Part shown: piece by piece, positions 1 to 5,885 of the stretch
Position numbering within the stretch: position 1 is the first letter of the stretch
How the letters are laid out: every line of letters starts with the position of its first letter
NCBI GenBank assembly: GCA_947630315.1
Contig: CANRHA010000040.1
Span: 1-11,148 of the forward strand
Source: an uncultured Clostridia bacterium
GTDB lineage: Bacteria; Bacillota; Clostridia; Oscillospirales; Ruminococcaceae
Length of the DNA: 11,148 bases
Reading direction: 5' to 3'
The notes under the pieces: generated by a model
Databases searched by the model: none
Told to the model about the DNA's origin: nothing
Seen by the model: only the letters and a program-made list of their open reading frames with translations
Translations under genes and position numbers: made by a program

Positions 1-1563
1 GCTGTAGATTAAGCCGGTGAGTATCGTGGATGTGCTGCTCGAAACGCGCTCTATATGGTTCGCTCTGAGCTGCTTGGTCATGATGTCTATCGTCTCCTCA
101 AGAGGCTCCACCTTCAGCGCAAGGTCGCGGCGGCGCTCGGTGAAGGCCGACTTCGCCAGCCCGATTATCTCCTTTACCGCCGATATCAGCAGGGTGATCT
201 CGCTTTCTACCTCGTCCGAGAAAACTATCTTCTTTTCGTTGATCTCGTTAGCGGTCTCGGCTATGTTCTGCGCGTGGTCGCTGAGGCGTTCAAAATCTCC
301 TACCGCGGATAAAAGCTCGCGGGAGATCGCCTGCTGCTTGTCGCTGAGGCCGTTTTTCCCGATCTTTACGATGTAGTTGCCGAGCTTGTCCTCGTATTTG
401 TCGCAGAGAGCCTCCTTTACCAGCACCTTCTGATACTTCGTTCTGTCATATTCGGTGACGAGCCGCAGCGCCCGGTAAATGTTCTTTGTCGCTATATCGC
501 ACATTCTCAGCGTTGCGTTCTTGCTAAGTTCAAGGGCGGTGGGAGCATAGTTCAAAAGACTGTCGTCAAGGCTGTCTATTTCAAACATGTCCTCGCTCTC
601 CGAGGGATCGGGCTTTACAAGGAAGAAGCAGATCTTCTCAATAAGCTTTATCGCGGGGAAGACGAACGCAACCATTATCAGCCGCAGGACCGTGTTCATT
701 ATCGCTATTCCGAGGACGTTTGCCGGGTCGTTCATGAACGAGAGGTCGAATATGAGATTTGCGGGAATGTAGAGGATATACGTTGCGATAAAGGCGATTA
801 TGTTTATTATAAGATAGGAGACCGCGGTGCGCTTGCCGTTGCGGTTCGCGCCTATCATAGCTATTAAAACCGGCGTGAACGCGCCTATGTTTATTCCGAG
901 GATTATCGGCAGACAGACGGTGTAGGGGATAGCTCCCGTTACCGAAAGAGCCTGCAAAATACCTACCGACGCCGAACTCGATTGGGTAACGGCGGTGATT
1001 AAAATACCCGCTAAAATGCCGAAGAACGGGTTGCGGAAAAGTATCAGAAGATTCGCAAACTGCGGGCTGTCCTTAAGAGGGCTTACCGCGTCGCTTATAA
1101 GAGACATCGCAAGTAAGATCGTCGCAAGCCCGAGGGCTACGTTTCCTACGGCGTGGTAGCTGTGCTTCTTAGAAAAAAGAACCATACCGCATCCCGCAAG
1201 CGCAAGCAGAGAGATGAGAATGGCCGTAAATGAACCGCTGTTGGCGTTAGTCAATGTTAAAAGCCAGCCTGTGGCAGTTGTGCCGACGTTTGCGCCGAGC
1301 ACTATTCCGACAGACTGCGCAAAGGTCATCATACCGGTTGAAACAAAGCTGATGACCATTACCGTTGTTGCCCCCGAAGACTGTATAACGGCGGCTACAA
1401 GGGTCCCGAGCAAAAAGCCCTTTAAAGGCGTTGACGAAAGCTTCCAGAGGATAGCTTCCATTTTATTTCCGGCGAGCTGTTTTAAACCGCCGCCCATTGT
1501 GTTCATTCCGAAGAGGAAGAACGCCACTCCGCCGAGCAGAGACAGGATATTTGACAAACCCAT
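1..1563 (-). CDS. Na+/phosphate cotransporter family protein with PhoU domain (C-terminus cut by window edge)
   Basis: Membrane symporter predicted to take up phosphate with sodium (NptA/YjbB, SLC34-like family). Read on the minus strand from ATG at 1563, 521 codons are open to base 1 with no stop. The two inverted Na/Pi repeats are clear. Repeat one has QSSGATT at residues 61-67 followed by GANVGTT at 90-96; repeat two has QSSSAS at 194-199 followed by a GINIGA segment. These QSS loops form the substrate/cation site in the family. Hydrophobic segments run to about residue 310. From roughly 340 the chain turns helical and charged, matching a PhoU-like cytoplasmic domain. A GGAG Shine-Dalgarno lies about 7 bases before the ATG. 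Family members of this architecture are about 540-590 residues, so perhaps 20-70 are missing. The gene stands alone, divergent from the GH43 gene. Confidence 0.93.
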   Translation of the reverse strand, partial: MGLSNILSLLGGVAFFLFGMNTMGGGLKQLAGNKMEAILWKLSSTPLKGFLLGTLVAAVIQSSGATTVMVISFVSTGMMTFAQSVGIVLGANVGTTATGWLLTLTNANSGSFTAILISLLALAGCGMVLFSKKHSYHAVGNVALGLATILLAMSLISDAVSPLKDSPQFANLLILFRNPFFGILAGILITAVTQSSSASVGILQALSVTGAIPYTVCLPIILGINIGAFTPVLIAMIGANRNGKRTAVSYLIINIIAFIATYILYIPANLIFDLSFMNDPANVLGIAIMNTVLRLIMVAFVFPAIKLIEKICFFLVKPDPSESEDMFEIDSLDDSLLNYAPTALELSKNATLRMCDIATKNIYRALRLVTEYDRTKYQKVLVKEALCDKYEDKLGNYIVKIGKNGLSDKQQAISRELLSAVGDFERLSDHAQNIAETANEINEKKIVFSDEVESEITLLISAVKEIIGLAKSAFTERRRDLALKVEPLEETIDIMTKQLRANHIERVSSSTSTILTGLIYS

Positions 1564-1630
1564 TTTAATACTCCGTTTCGTAAACTGCGCCGCCCGGCGC
1601 CATATTACCTTACCTTTCATTCATAATTAA

Positions 1631-1659
1631 ATAATAGCAAACCCCGCGCATATTTTCAA
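1631..1659 (-). promoter_or_regulatory. Sigma-A promoter for the Na/Pi cotransporter gene
   Basis: On the minus strand a TTGAAA -35 (1654-1659) and a TATTAT -10 (1631-1636) are separated by exactly 17 bases. They lie about 70 bases upstream of the ATG at 1563. No terminator-like or riboswitch-like fold was recognised in the leader. Confidence 0.7.
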
Positions 1660-1843
1660 GCCCTGTTTGTAAAAAAGTCAGTTTGCATAAATTATGGCGG
1701 TATATGGCGAAACTAATGTGCATTTTGAGATATTCGGCCGGTTTATATCGTTATAACCGCGACCCGCGCGATTTTATATTGAGTTACGCTTTCACCTATT
1801 CTTATTCGTTTTATGAAAGATTCTGCTTTTTTGAGTTTATCTC

Positions 1844-1872
1844 TTGAAAAATCAATCCGCCGGGGATATAAT
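1844..1872 (+). promoter_or_regulatory. Sigma-A promoter for the GH43 lipoprotein gene
   Basis: TTGAAA (1844-1849) and a perfect TATAAT (1867-1872) are separated by 17 bases. The start site would be near 1879, giving a leader of about 37 bases before the ATG at 1916. The Shine-Dalgarno is weak (a G-run at 1902-1906). The rest of 1564-1915 holds no gene; the only other structure seen is an imperfect dyad at 1739-1759. Confidence 0.75.
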
Positions 1873-1915
1873 TACATTATAAAAGGTCAATTCGTCTATT
1901 CGGGGGCTGATCAAA

Positions 1916-3484
1916 ATGAAATTGAATACGAGGATTTTGGTAATGACAACTTTAGCAGCAACAATAGCCGCTCTCTCGGCATGTTCGGCAGAACCGAGCG
2001 AGCTTACCCTCGGCGGGGATATTTTAAAAAGCGAAGATAAGGGCTTCAGCGTAGGAGATACCTTCACCGAGGCATATAAAGGCATGGAGGAGAACAACCC
2101 CGTTTCTTCGGATATATTCTTTGCCGACCCGACTGCGGTTGAATACAACGGCAGGCTTTACATCTACGGAACAAACGATTCTCAGGAGTTTGAGGCCAAA
2201 AACGGCTTCGGCTCAAACAGCTACGGAGGTATCAATACTCTTTGCTGCTACTCAACTGAGGATATGTCAAACTTCAGGTATGAGGGAACCATTCCCGTAT
2301 GCGAAATAGCAACCTGGGCGGGCTGCAGCTGGGCGCCGTCCATAGTCTCGCGCGAGGAATCGGACGGGAAAACTCACTTCTACCTCTACTTTGCAAACTC
2401 GGGCGCAAATATCGGCGTTCTGACCTCTACCTCCCCGACCGGCCCCTGGAAAGACCCCGTAGGCGGCCCCCTTGTTTACAACGAAATGGAGGGGCTGGCA
2501 GGAGATCCGGTCTCGTGGTGCTTCGACCCGGGCGTTTGCATAGACGACAACGGAACCGGCTGGATAGCTTTCGGCGGCGGCGACGCCATGCACCCGGACG
2601 AAAACGGCCTCAGAACCGGCAATTGCAGAATAGCTAAACTCGGCAAGGATATGATATCAATAGACGGCGAGATAGTTAAGGTTCCGACCTATTTCCACTT
2701 TGAGGCGAACGAGCTTAACTACATCGGCGGAAAATATGTTTTGACCTATTGCTCGAACTACGAGGACAGGAGCTTCTTCCCGGTGACCCTCGGAACCGCG
2801 CCGCAGACCTGCTCGATGTGCTATATGACGGCGGAGGACCCGCTCGACCCCGACAGCTGGGAATGGGGCGGCGAATACCTTACCAACCCGAATCAGCACG
2901 GCTACCCCTTCTCGAACAACCACTCTCACCTTCAGAAATACGGCGACAAATGGTACCTTTTATATCAGAACGTTTCGCTTCTTGAAAACATGAACAGGCT
3001 CGGCAACGCCGACGGCTTCAGGAGCATAGGCATAGACGAATGCGAGGTAGACGAGGCGAACGCCGTTATCTTGCCCTCGAAGATGAGCGACGAGGGAGTT
3101 AAACAGATCAAAAACCTCTCCGCGACAGACATTACCGAGGCGGAGACGGTCCACACAGCCGCGGGCGTAAAATACTACGCCGACGGCGGGGATATATTCG
3201 TCAGCGGGATATCCTCGGGAGATTGGCTTGGGCTTACCGACGTCGATTTCGGCCACGGGGTGAACACCTTTGCGGCGGTAGTAAAGGGCGACGGCATAAT
3301 AGAAATAAGGCTCGACAGCCTCGATTCAAAGCCGGTGGGGAACATTCAGTTCGACACAAACGGCGAGGTCAAAACCGTCAGCGGAACTTTAGATAAGAGC
3401 GTCAGCGGGGTACACGACCTTTACTTTGTGTTCGGCGACAGTTTTATCTTTGACAAGTGGCAGTTCGCTCAGGTCGAGGAATAA
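1916..3484 (+). CDS. GH43-family glycoside hydrolase lipoprotein with C-terminal CBM6-like domain
   Basis: Predicted extracellular, lipid-anchored arabinofuranosidase/xylosidase-type enzyme acting on plant or host-derived polysaccharide side chains. Residues 1-23 form a signal peptide ending in the lipobox LSAC with Cys23. The five-bladed GH43 domain spans about 60-385. Candidate catalytic residues are Asp71 in FADPTA (general base), Asp204 in CFDPG (pKa modulator) and Glu263 in FHFEANELN (general acid). GH43-typical phrases WAPS (139-142) and GPW (176-178), and an NHSH segment followed by KWYLLYQN, are also present. From about 400 an EAE start followed by GDWLGLTDVDFG, and a late GVHDLYFVF stretch, resemble a CBM6 beta-sandwich. 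The 522-residue length fits GH43+CBM6. Exact substrate cannot be told from sequence. It has its own promoter; no downstream terminator was seen. Confidence 0.92.
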   Translation: MKLNTRILVMTTLAATIAALSACSAEPSELTLGGDILKSEDKGFSVGDTFTEAYKGMEENNPVSSDIFFADPTAVEYNGRLYIYGTNDSQEFEAKNGFGSNSYGGINTLCCYSTEDMSNFRYEGTIPVCEIATWAGCSWAPSIVSREESDGKTHFYLYFANSGANIGVLTSTSPTGPWKDPVGGPLVYNEMEGLAGDPVSWCFDPGVCIDDNGTGWIAFGGGDAMHPDENGLRTGNCRIAKLGKDMISIDGEIVKVPTYFHFEANELNYIGGKYVLTYCSNYEDRSFFPVTLGTAPQTCSMCYMTAEDPLDPDSWEWGGEYLTNPNQHGYPFSNNHSHLQKYGDKWYLLYQNVSLLENMNRLGNADGFRSIGIDECEVDEANAVILPSKMSDEGVKQIKNLSATDITEAETVHTAAGVKYYADGGDIFVSGISSGDWLGLTDVDFGHGVNTFAAVVKGDGIIEIRLDSLDSKPVGNIQFDTNGEVKTVSGTLDKSVSGVHDLYFVFGDSFIFDKWQFAQVEE

Positions 3485-3493
3485 CGGCATTTT

Positions 3494-3552
3494 CTTAAAA
3501 TAATATTAAGGAAGATTAAGATACGCTTAAGAGTGATTAACTTTTCCTTAAT
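3494..3552 (+). promoter_or_regulatory. Six helically phased TTAA hexamers upstream of the DUF1287 promoter (putative response-regulator array)
   Basis: Hexamers start at 3494 (CTTAAA), 3505 (ATTAAG), 3515 (ATTAAG), 3526 (CTTAAG), 3536 (ATTAAC) and 3547 (CTTAAT). The spacings are 11, 10, 11, 10 and 11 bases, one per helical turn on a single DNA face. The -35 box begins 10 bases after the last unit. Direct repeats of this size and period are how PhoP/OmpR-type response regulators bind side by side; the identity of any binder here is inference. ATTAAGGAA (3505-3513) and TTCCTTAAT (3544-3552) also form a 9-bp inverted repeat within the array. Confidence 0.6.
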
Positions 3553-3556
3553 TCGA

Positions 3557-3585
3557 TTGACTTTTCACCTTCGCGGGGATAGACT
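3557..3585 (+). promoter_or_regulatory. Sigma-A-like promoter for the DUF1287 gene
   Basis: TTGACT (3557-3562) and TAGACT (3580-3585) are 17 bases apart. The -10 is weak (4 of 6), as expected for an activator-dependent promoter below the TTAA array. The predicted start near 3592 abuts the strong AGGAGGTG Shine-Dalgarno at 3593-3600, so the leader would be about 16 bases. Confidence 0.55.
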
Positions 3586-3607
3586 TTTCCCGAGGAGGTG
3601 AAAAATT

Positions 3608-4294
3608 ATGCCGAATCGAAAAAAATATTATCTTAAAACGCCGGCAAAGATACTCATAGCCGCGGCGGTATTTGCGCTTGCAGCGGCGGTTTTTTACGCC
3701 CTGAGGGCAAGGGTCATAATAGACCGAATCATAGGAAAAACATACAGCGGAAAGGACTTCGGCATAGAGGATTATGTTTCGGCGGTAGACCGCGACGGCG
3801 ACGGAACAGACGATCAGACCGACATTTTGCAGGGCGCGAGGAAATATGTTGCGACCAAGCCGAAATATGAGAGCAGGTACTACTCGGGCGGCTACCCGGA
3901 CGACGGTTACGGCGTTTGCACGGACGTTGTCGCGCAGGCGATGAAAAACGCGGGGTACGACCTGATGGAGCTGGTAAACGCGGACATCGAAAAGGATCCC
4001 TCGGACTACGGCGGAGACATCGGCGATAAAAATATAGATTTCAGGCGCGTGAGAAACCTTGTCGTGTATTTCAGGCACACGGCCAAAGAACTGACCACCG
4101 ACGTGAAGGACATAGCGGAATGGCAGGGCGGGGATATAGTCGTGTTCGAGGGGCACATCGGGGTCATAAGCGACAAGAGGAACGCCGACGGGGTCACATA
4201 TGTGATCCACCACGGCAGCGAAGAACAGACGAGCTACGAGCAGGACATTTTAGAGGGCAGAGACGACATCATAGGGCACTTCAGGATAAGCTGA
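3608..4294 (+). CDS. DUF1287 domain protein, membrane-anchored, predicted NlpC/P60-like fold
   Basis: 228 residues; no biochemical role is established for DUF1287 that I can name, but the family is thought to be cell-envelope associated and papain-fold. A single hydrophobic segment at about 13-32 after a basic start suggests an N-in membrane anchor. Next comes an EF-hand-like calcium loop, DRDGDGTDDQTD, at 61-72 with ligands at positions 1, 3, 5, 7, 9 and 12. The conserved YPDDGYGVCTD core puts Cys104 as likely nucleophile. GDIVVFEGHIGVISD places His183 as partner, followed by an HHG at 201-203. This order matches NlpC/P60-type enzymes, which cleave cell-wall peptide or related amide bonds; the activity here is inference. 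The start is fixed by AGGAGGTG seven bases before the ATG. The gene appears monocistronic. Confidence 0.85.
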   Translation: MPNRKKYYLKTPAKILIAAAVFALAAAVFYALRARVIIDRIIGKTYSGKDFGIEDYVSAVDRDGDGTDDQTDILQGARKYVATKPKYESRYYSGGYPDDGYGVCTDVVAQAMKNAGYDLMELVNADIEKDPSDYGGDIGDKNIDFRRVRNLVVYFRHTAKELTTDVKDIAEWQGGDIVVFEGHIGVISDKRNADGVTYVIHHGSEEQTSYEQDILEGRDDIIGHFRIS

Positions 4295-4323
4295 AAAACC
4301 CGCTTCGGCAGGCGCTATGCGCA

Positions 4324-4432
4324 GGGCCGGGGCGGGCTTTGTGCGCCCGGGGCTGTGGGGCGGGGCGGTATCTGTCAGCGTGTGCGCTTAAGGGTGGGGA
4401 GCGCGGGGAGGAGAGTTGGGGAGGGTGCGGGG
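4324..4432 (+). other. G-tract-rich stretch with G-quadruplex potential
   Basis: The plus strand carries many runs of three or four G: 4324-4326, 4329-4332, 4334-4336, 4349-4352, 4357-4360, 4362-4365, 4392-4394, 4396-4399, 4405-4408, 4418-4421, 4423-4425 and 4429-4432. Several sets of four tracts have short loops, though one loop per set tends to be longer than seven bases. It follows the end of the DUF1287 gene, so the mRNA tail would also be G-rich. No gene is supported in 4295-4674. Confidence 0.45.
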
Positions 4433-4455
4433 AGGAAGGCTGGGTGCAAGGCCGA

Positions 4456-4575
4456 GACCCCGCGGCGAAGCCGCCCGCCGTTCCCCCGGAGGGGGAACGG
4501 CGGCCCACTGGGCCCCGGAGGGGCCCGGCGGGAGCCCGCGCCGGCAGGCGCGAGCCGCGGATTCGCCGCGGGGTC
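4456..4575. repeat. Nested GC-rich palindromic element (outer 14-bp arms enclosing three hairpins)
   Basis: Outer arms at 4456-4469 and 4562-4575 are perfect 14-bp inverted copies (GACCCCGCGGCGAA and its complement). Inside are three hairpins. The first has 13-bp arms at 4475-4487 and 4491-4503 with loop GGA. The second has 7-bp arms at 4510-4516 and 4520-4526, also with loop GGA. The third has 6-bp arms at 4537-4542 and 4547-4552. This reads as one 120-base multibranched structure. It may be an interspersed palindromic repeat (REP/MITE-like) or an RNA structure at the end of converging transcripts. No transposase or protein-coding capacity was recognised. Confidence 0.7.
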
Positions 4576-4634
4576 GGGGCAAGCGGGAAGCCCGGTCAGG
4601 GGCAGGGCCGGAGGAACGCAAAGGTATGAAGAAG

Positions 4635-4667
4635 GGCGCTGTGCCCGAAAGGTTGGGGCAGAGCGCC
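4635..4667 (-). terminator. Possible terminator hairpin downstream of the coiled-coil gene
   Basis: GGCGCTGTGCCC (4635-4646) and GGGCAGAGCGCC (4656-4667) form a 12-bp stem with one mismatch and a 9-base loop. On the minus strand it lies just past the stop of the 73-residue gene and is followed by a pyrimidine-rich CTTCTTC, not a true U-run. On the plus strand no T-run follows. Confidence 0.4.
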
Positions 4668-4674
4668 GCAGAAA

Positions 4675-4896
4675 CTATTGGTTACGCTGTTGGCCGTCTT
4701 TTGAGATCTCGTGGGCGAGGTAGTCGAGGTTGCTGATCTGCTCCTCCTGCTCGTGAATGCTGTCAAGGAGTTTTTTGCGCTGGCGGCGCAGAAGCCTGAG
4801 CTTTTCTTCGGCGCAACGGCATTCGGAAAACTGCTTTATCTGCTCGGCGGAACAACCTGACGCCCGCAGATCTTCGGGGGTGGGCTTGTCGTTCAT
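4675..4896 (-). CDS. Small coiled-coil protein, unrecognised
   Basis: 73 residues, no named family. The N-terminal part (about 5-28) contains three cysteines (15, 26 and 28; the last two as CRC). It is followed by a long charged helix at about 29-66 with leucine/isoleucine spacing typical of a coiled coil (KLRLLRRQRKKLLDSI, then EEQISNLDYLAHEI). It is probably cytoplasmic and oligomeric. The ATG at 4896 overlaps the TGA of the DUF3737 gene (ATGA), so translation is very likely coupled and the two products may act together. The longer in-frame ORF that starts upstream inside the DUF3737 gene is not used: that extension is basic and low in complexity and is simply the other gene read out of frame. 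The function is unknown. Confidence 0.7.
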   Translation of the reverse strand: MNDKPTPEDLRASGCSAEQIKQFSECRCAEEKLRLLRRQRKKLLDSIHEQEEQISNLDYLAHEISKDGQQRNQ

Positions 4897-5753
4897 GCTA
4901 TATCCCGCCCCTTCCTTATTATTACCTCGCCGCTGCATTCCATGACCGGGGCCTCGGTGATTATCTCGCCTACGCTGTCGGCGGTTATTACGCCCGAACG
5001 CGGATTTTTTACCGATACTATCCCGCCGCATATGTCGGCCTGAACGTCGGAATATTCAAACGAGAGGTCGCAGCCCTCGGTCTCGCAGTTTATGAGCCTT
5101 AGATTTTTGCAGTAGCAAAGCGGCTGAGTTCCAGATATCTTGCAGTTTATAAGCGTCAAGCCGTCTGAAAACCAACCCAGATATTCACCCTTTACCGTTG
5201 AATTTCGGACGGTAACGTTTTTGCTGTGCCAGAAGGCGTCCTTTGTGTCAAGAACAGAGTCGTCTATCTCGAGGCCGTCGATGTATTGGAAGGAGTATTT
5301 CCCGCTCATTCTGACGTTTTTAAGCCTGATGCTCCGGCTGTCAAAAAACAGGTACTCGCTCTTTATCGTGGAATCCGCAAGGGTTATACCCGAGGATTTC
5401 CAGCCAAACTCCTCGGAGACGATATCCGAGCCGGAGATTGAAATGTCCGCGCATTCGCGCACCGCCTTTATCCCGTGAAGAACGCAGTCGGTTATGCTGC
5501 CGCCGCGGCTGTACCATATCGCCGCGCGGGTGAGTTCGTCCATCTCGGAACGCTCGAGTTTAAAGCCGTCGACATGCCAGAGCGGGTAGCGAAGCGAAAA
5601 ACGGCACCCTGTGACGTTTATATCCCTCGATTCCTTTAAGACCGATTCGCCGTCGGCAGGGCCGGCAAAAATACAGTCTGTAATATCCGCGCTTCGCGAA
5701 TTGTATAGCGCGCGCTCCTCGTCAAACTGCCGGTTGATGATCTTTGTTCTCAT
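4893..5753 (-). CDS. DUF3737 family protein (right-handed beta-helix)
   Basis: 286 residues when started at the ATG at 5753, which has GGAGG seven bases upstream (5761-5765, minus sense). The alternative ATG at 5792 lies close to the predicted -10 and lacks such a site. The protein is made of repeated 20-23 residue coils with alternating hydrophobic and small residues (for example SITDCVLHG, SGITLADSTI, SIRLKNVRMSG, VTVRNSTVKG, GLTLINCKISG). This is the signature of a pectate-lyase-like beta-helix, and length and opening match the DUF3737 family. No signal peptide is seen, so a cytoplasmic location is likely. The reaction is unknown. The gene is first in a two-gene operon with the coiled-coil protein and divergent from a LysR-type regulator that probably controls it. 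Confidence 0.85.
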   Translation of the reverse strand: MRTKIINRQFDEERALYNSRSADITDCIFAGPADGESVLKESRDINVTGCRFSLRYPLWHVDGFKLERSEMDELTRAAIWYSRGGSITDCVLHGIKAVRECADISISGSDIVSEEFGWKSSGITLADSTIKSEYLFFDSRSIRLKNVRMSGKYSFQYIDGLEIDDSVLDTKDAFWHSKNVTVRNSTVKGEYLGWFSDGLTLINCKISGTQPLCYCKNLRLINCETEGCDLSFEYSDVQADICGGIVSVKNPRSGVITADSVGEIITEAPVMECSGEVIIRKGRDIA

Positions 5754-5780
5754 CGCTGATCCTCCTTTTTTCTTCACTTC

Positions 5781-5809
5781 ATTATATCCCATGAAAAGTA
5801 AAATATCAA
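5781..5809 (-). promoter_or_regulatory. Sigma-A promoter for the DUF3737 operon
   Basis: Minus strand: TTGATA -35 (5804-5809) and perfect TATAAT -10 (5781-5786) with a 17-base spacer, about 28 bases upstream of the ATG at 5753. It lies back to back with the lysR promoter. Confidence 0.75.
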
Positions 5810-5831
5810 ATACTTATAATGGATATATTAC

Positions 5832-5848
5832 CATGCTTGACAGGCATG
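5832..5848. promoter_or_regulatory. LysR-type regulator box (T-N11-A dyad) over the lysR -35
   Basis: CATGC (5832-5836), seven bases, GCATG (5844-5848) is a perfect 5-bp dyad containing T5834-N11-A5846, the LysR-type binding pattern. It covers the -35 box of the lysR promoter entirely, so binding should repress lysR. It lies about 25 bases upstream of the DUF3737 -35, where a LysR protein could activate that gene. Confidence 0.6.
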
Positions 5849-5865
5849 ATAACGGCGGCTATAAT
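5837..5865 (+). promoter_or_regulatory. Consensus sigma-A promoter for the LysR-type regulator
   Basis: Perfect TTGACA (5837-5842) and perfect TATAAT (5860-5865) with a 17-base spacer. The start site near 5872 falls next to the GGAGG at 5873-5877, so the mRNA would begin almost at its Shine-Dalgarno. Confidence 0.85.
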
Positions 5866-5885
5866 AGAACCCGGAGGCGACGGAA

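Noticed and set aside
1214..1630. Plus-strand ORFs over the Na/Pi transporter gene (also 17-376 and 587-772)
   Set aside because: They are antisense to an unmistakable transporter reading frame that runs open for 521 codons.
3548..4213. Minus-strand 221-codon ORF opposite the DUF1287 gene
   Set aside because: It is an antisense shadow: the plus-strand frame has a clear family match, anchor and Shine-Dalgarno, and the antisense product shows no recognisable motif.
4120..4736. Several overlapping ORFs on both strands in the GC-rich gap (up to 169 codons)
   Set aside because: Their products are Gly/Arg/Pro/Ala-rich low-complexity translations of palindromic GC-rich DNA, lack ribosome sites, and exist because stops are rare at such GC content.
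5754..5792. Longer DUF3737 start at the ATG at 5792
   Set aside because: It begins within a few bases of the predicted -10 box and lacks a Shine-Dalgarno, whereas the ATG at 5753 has GGAGG at seven bases.
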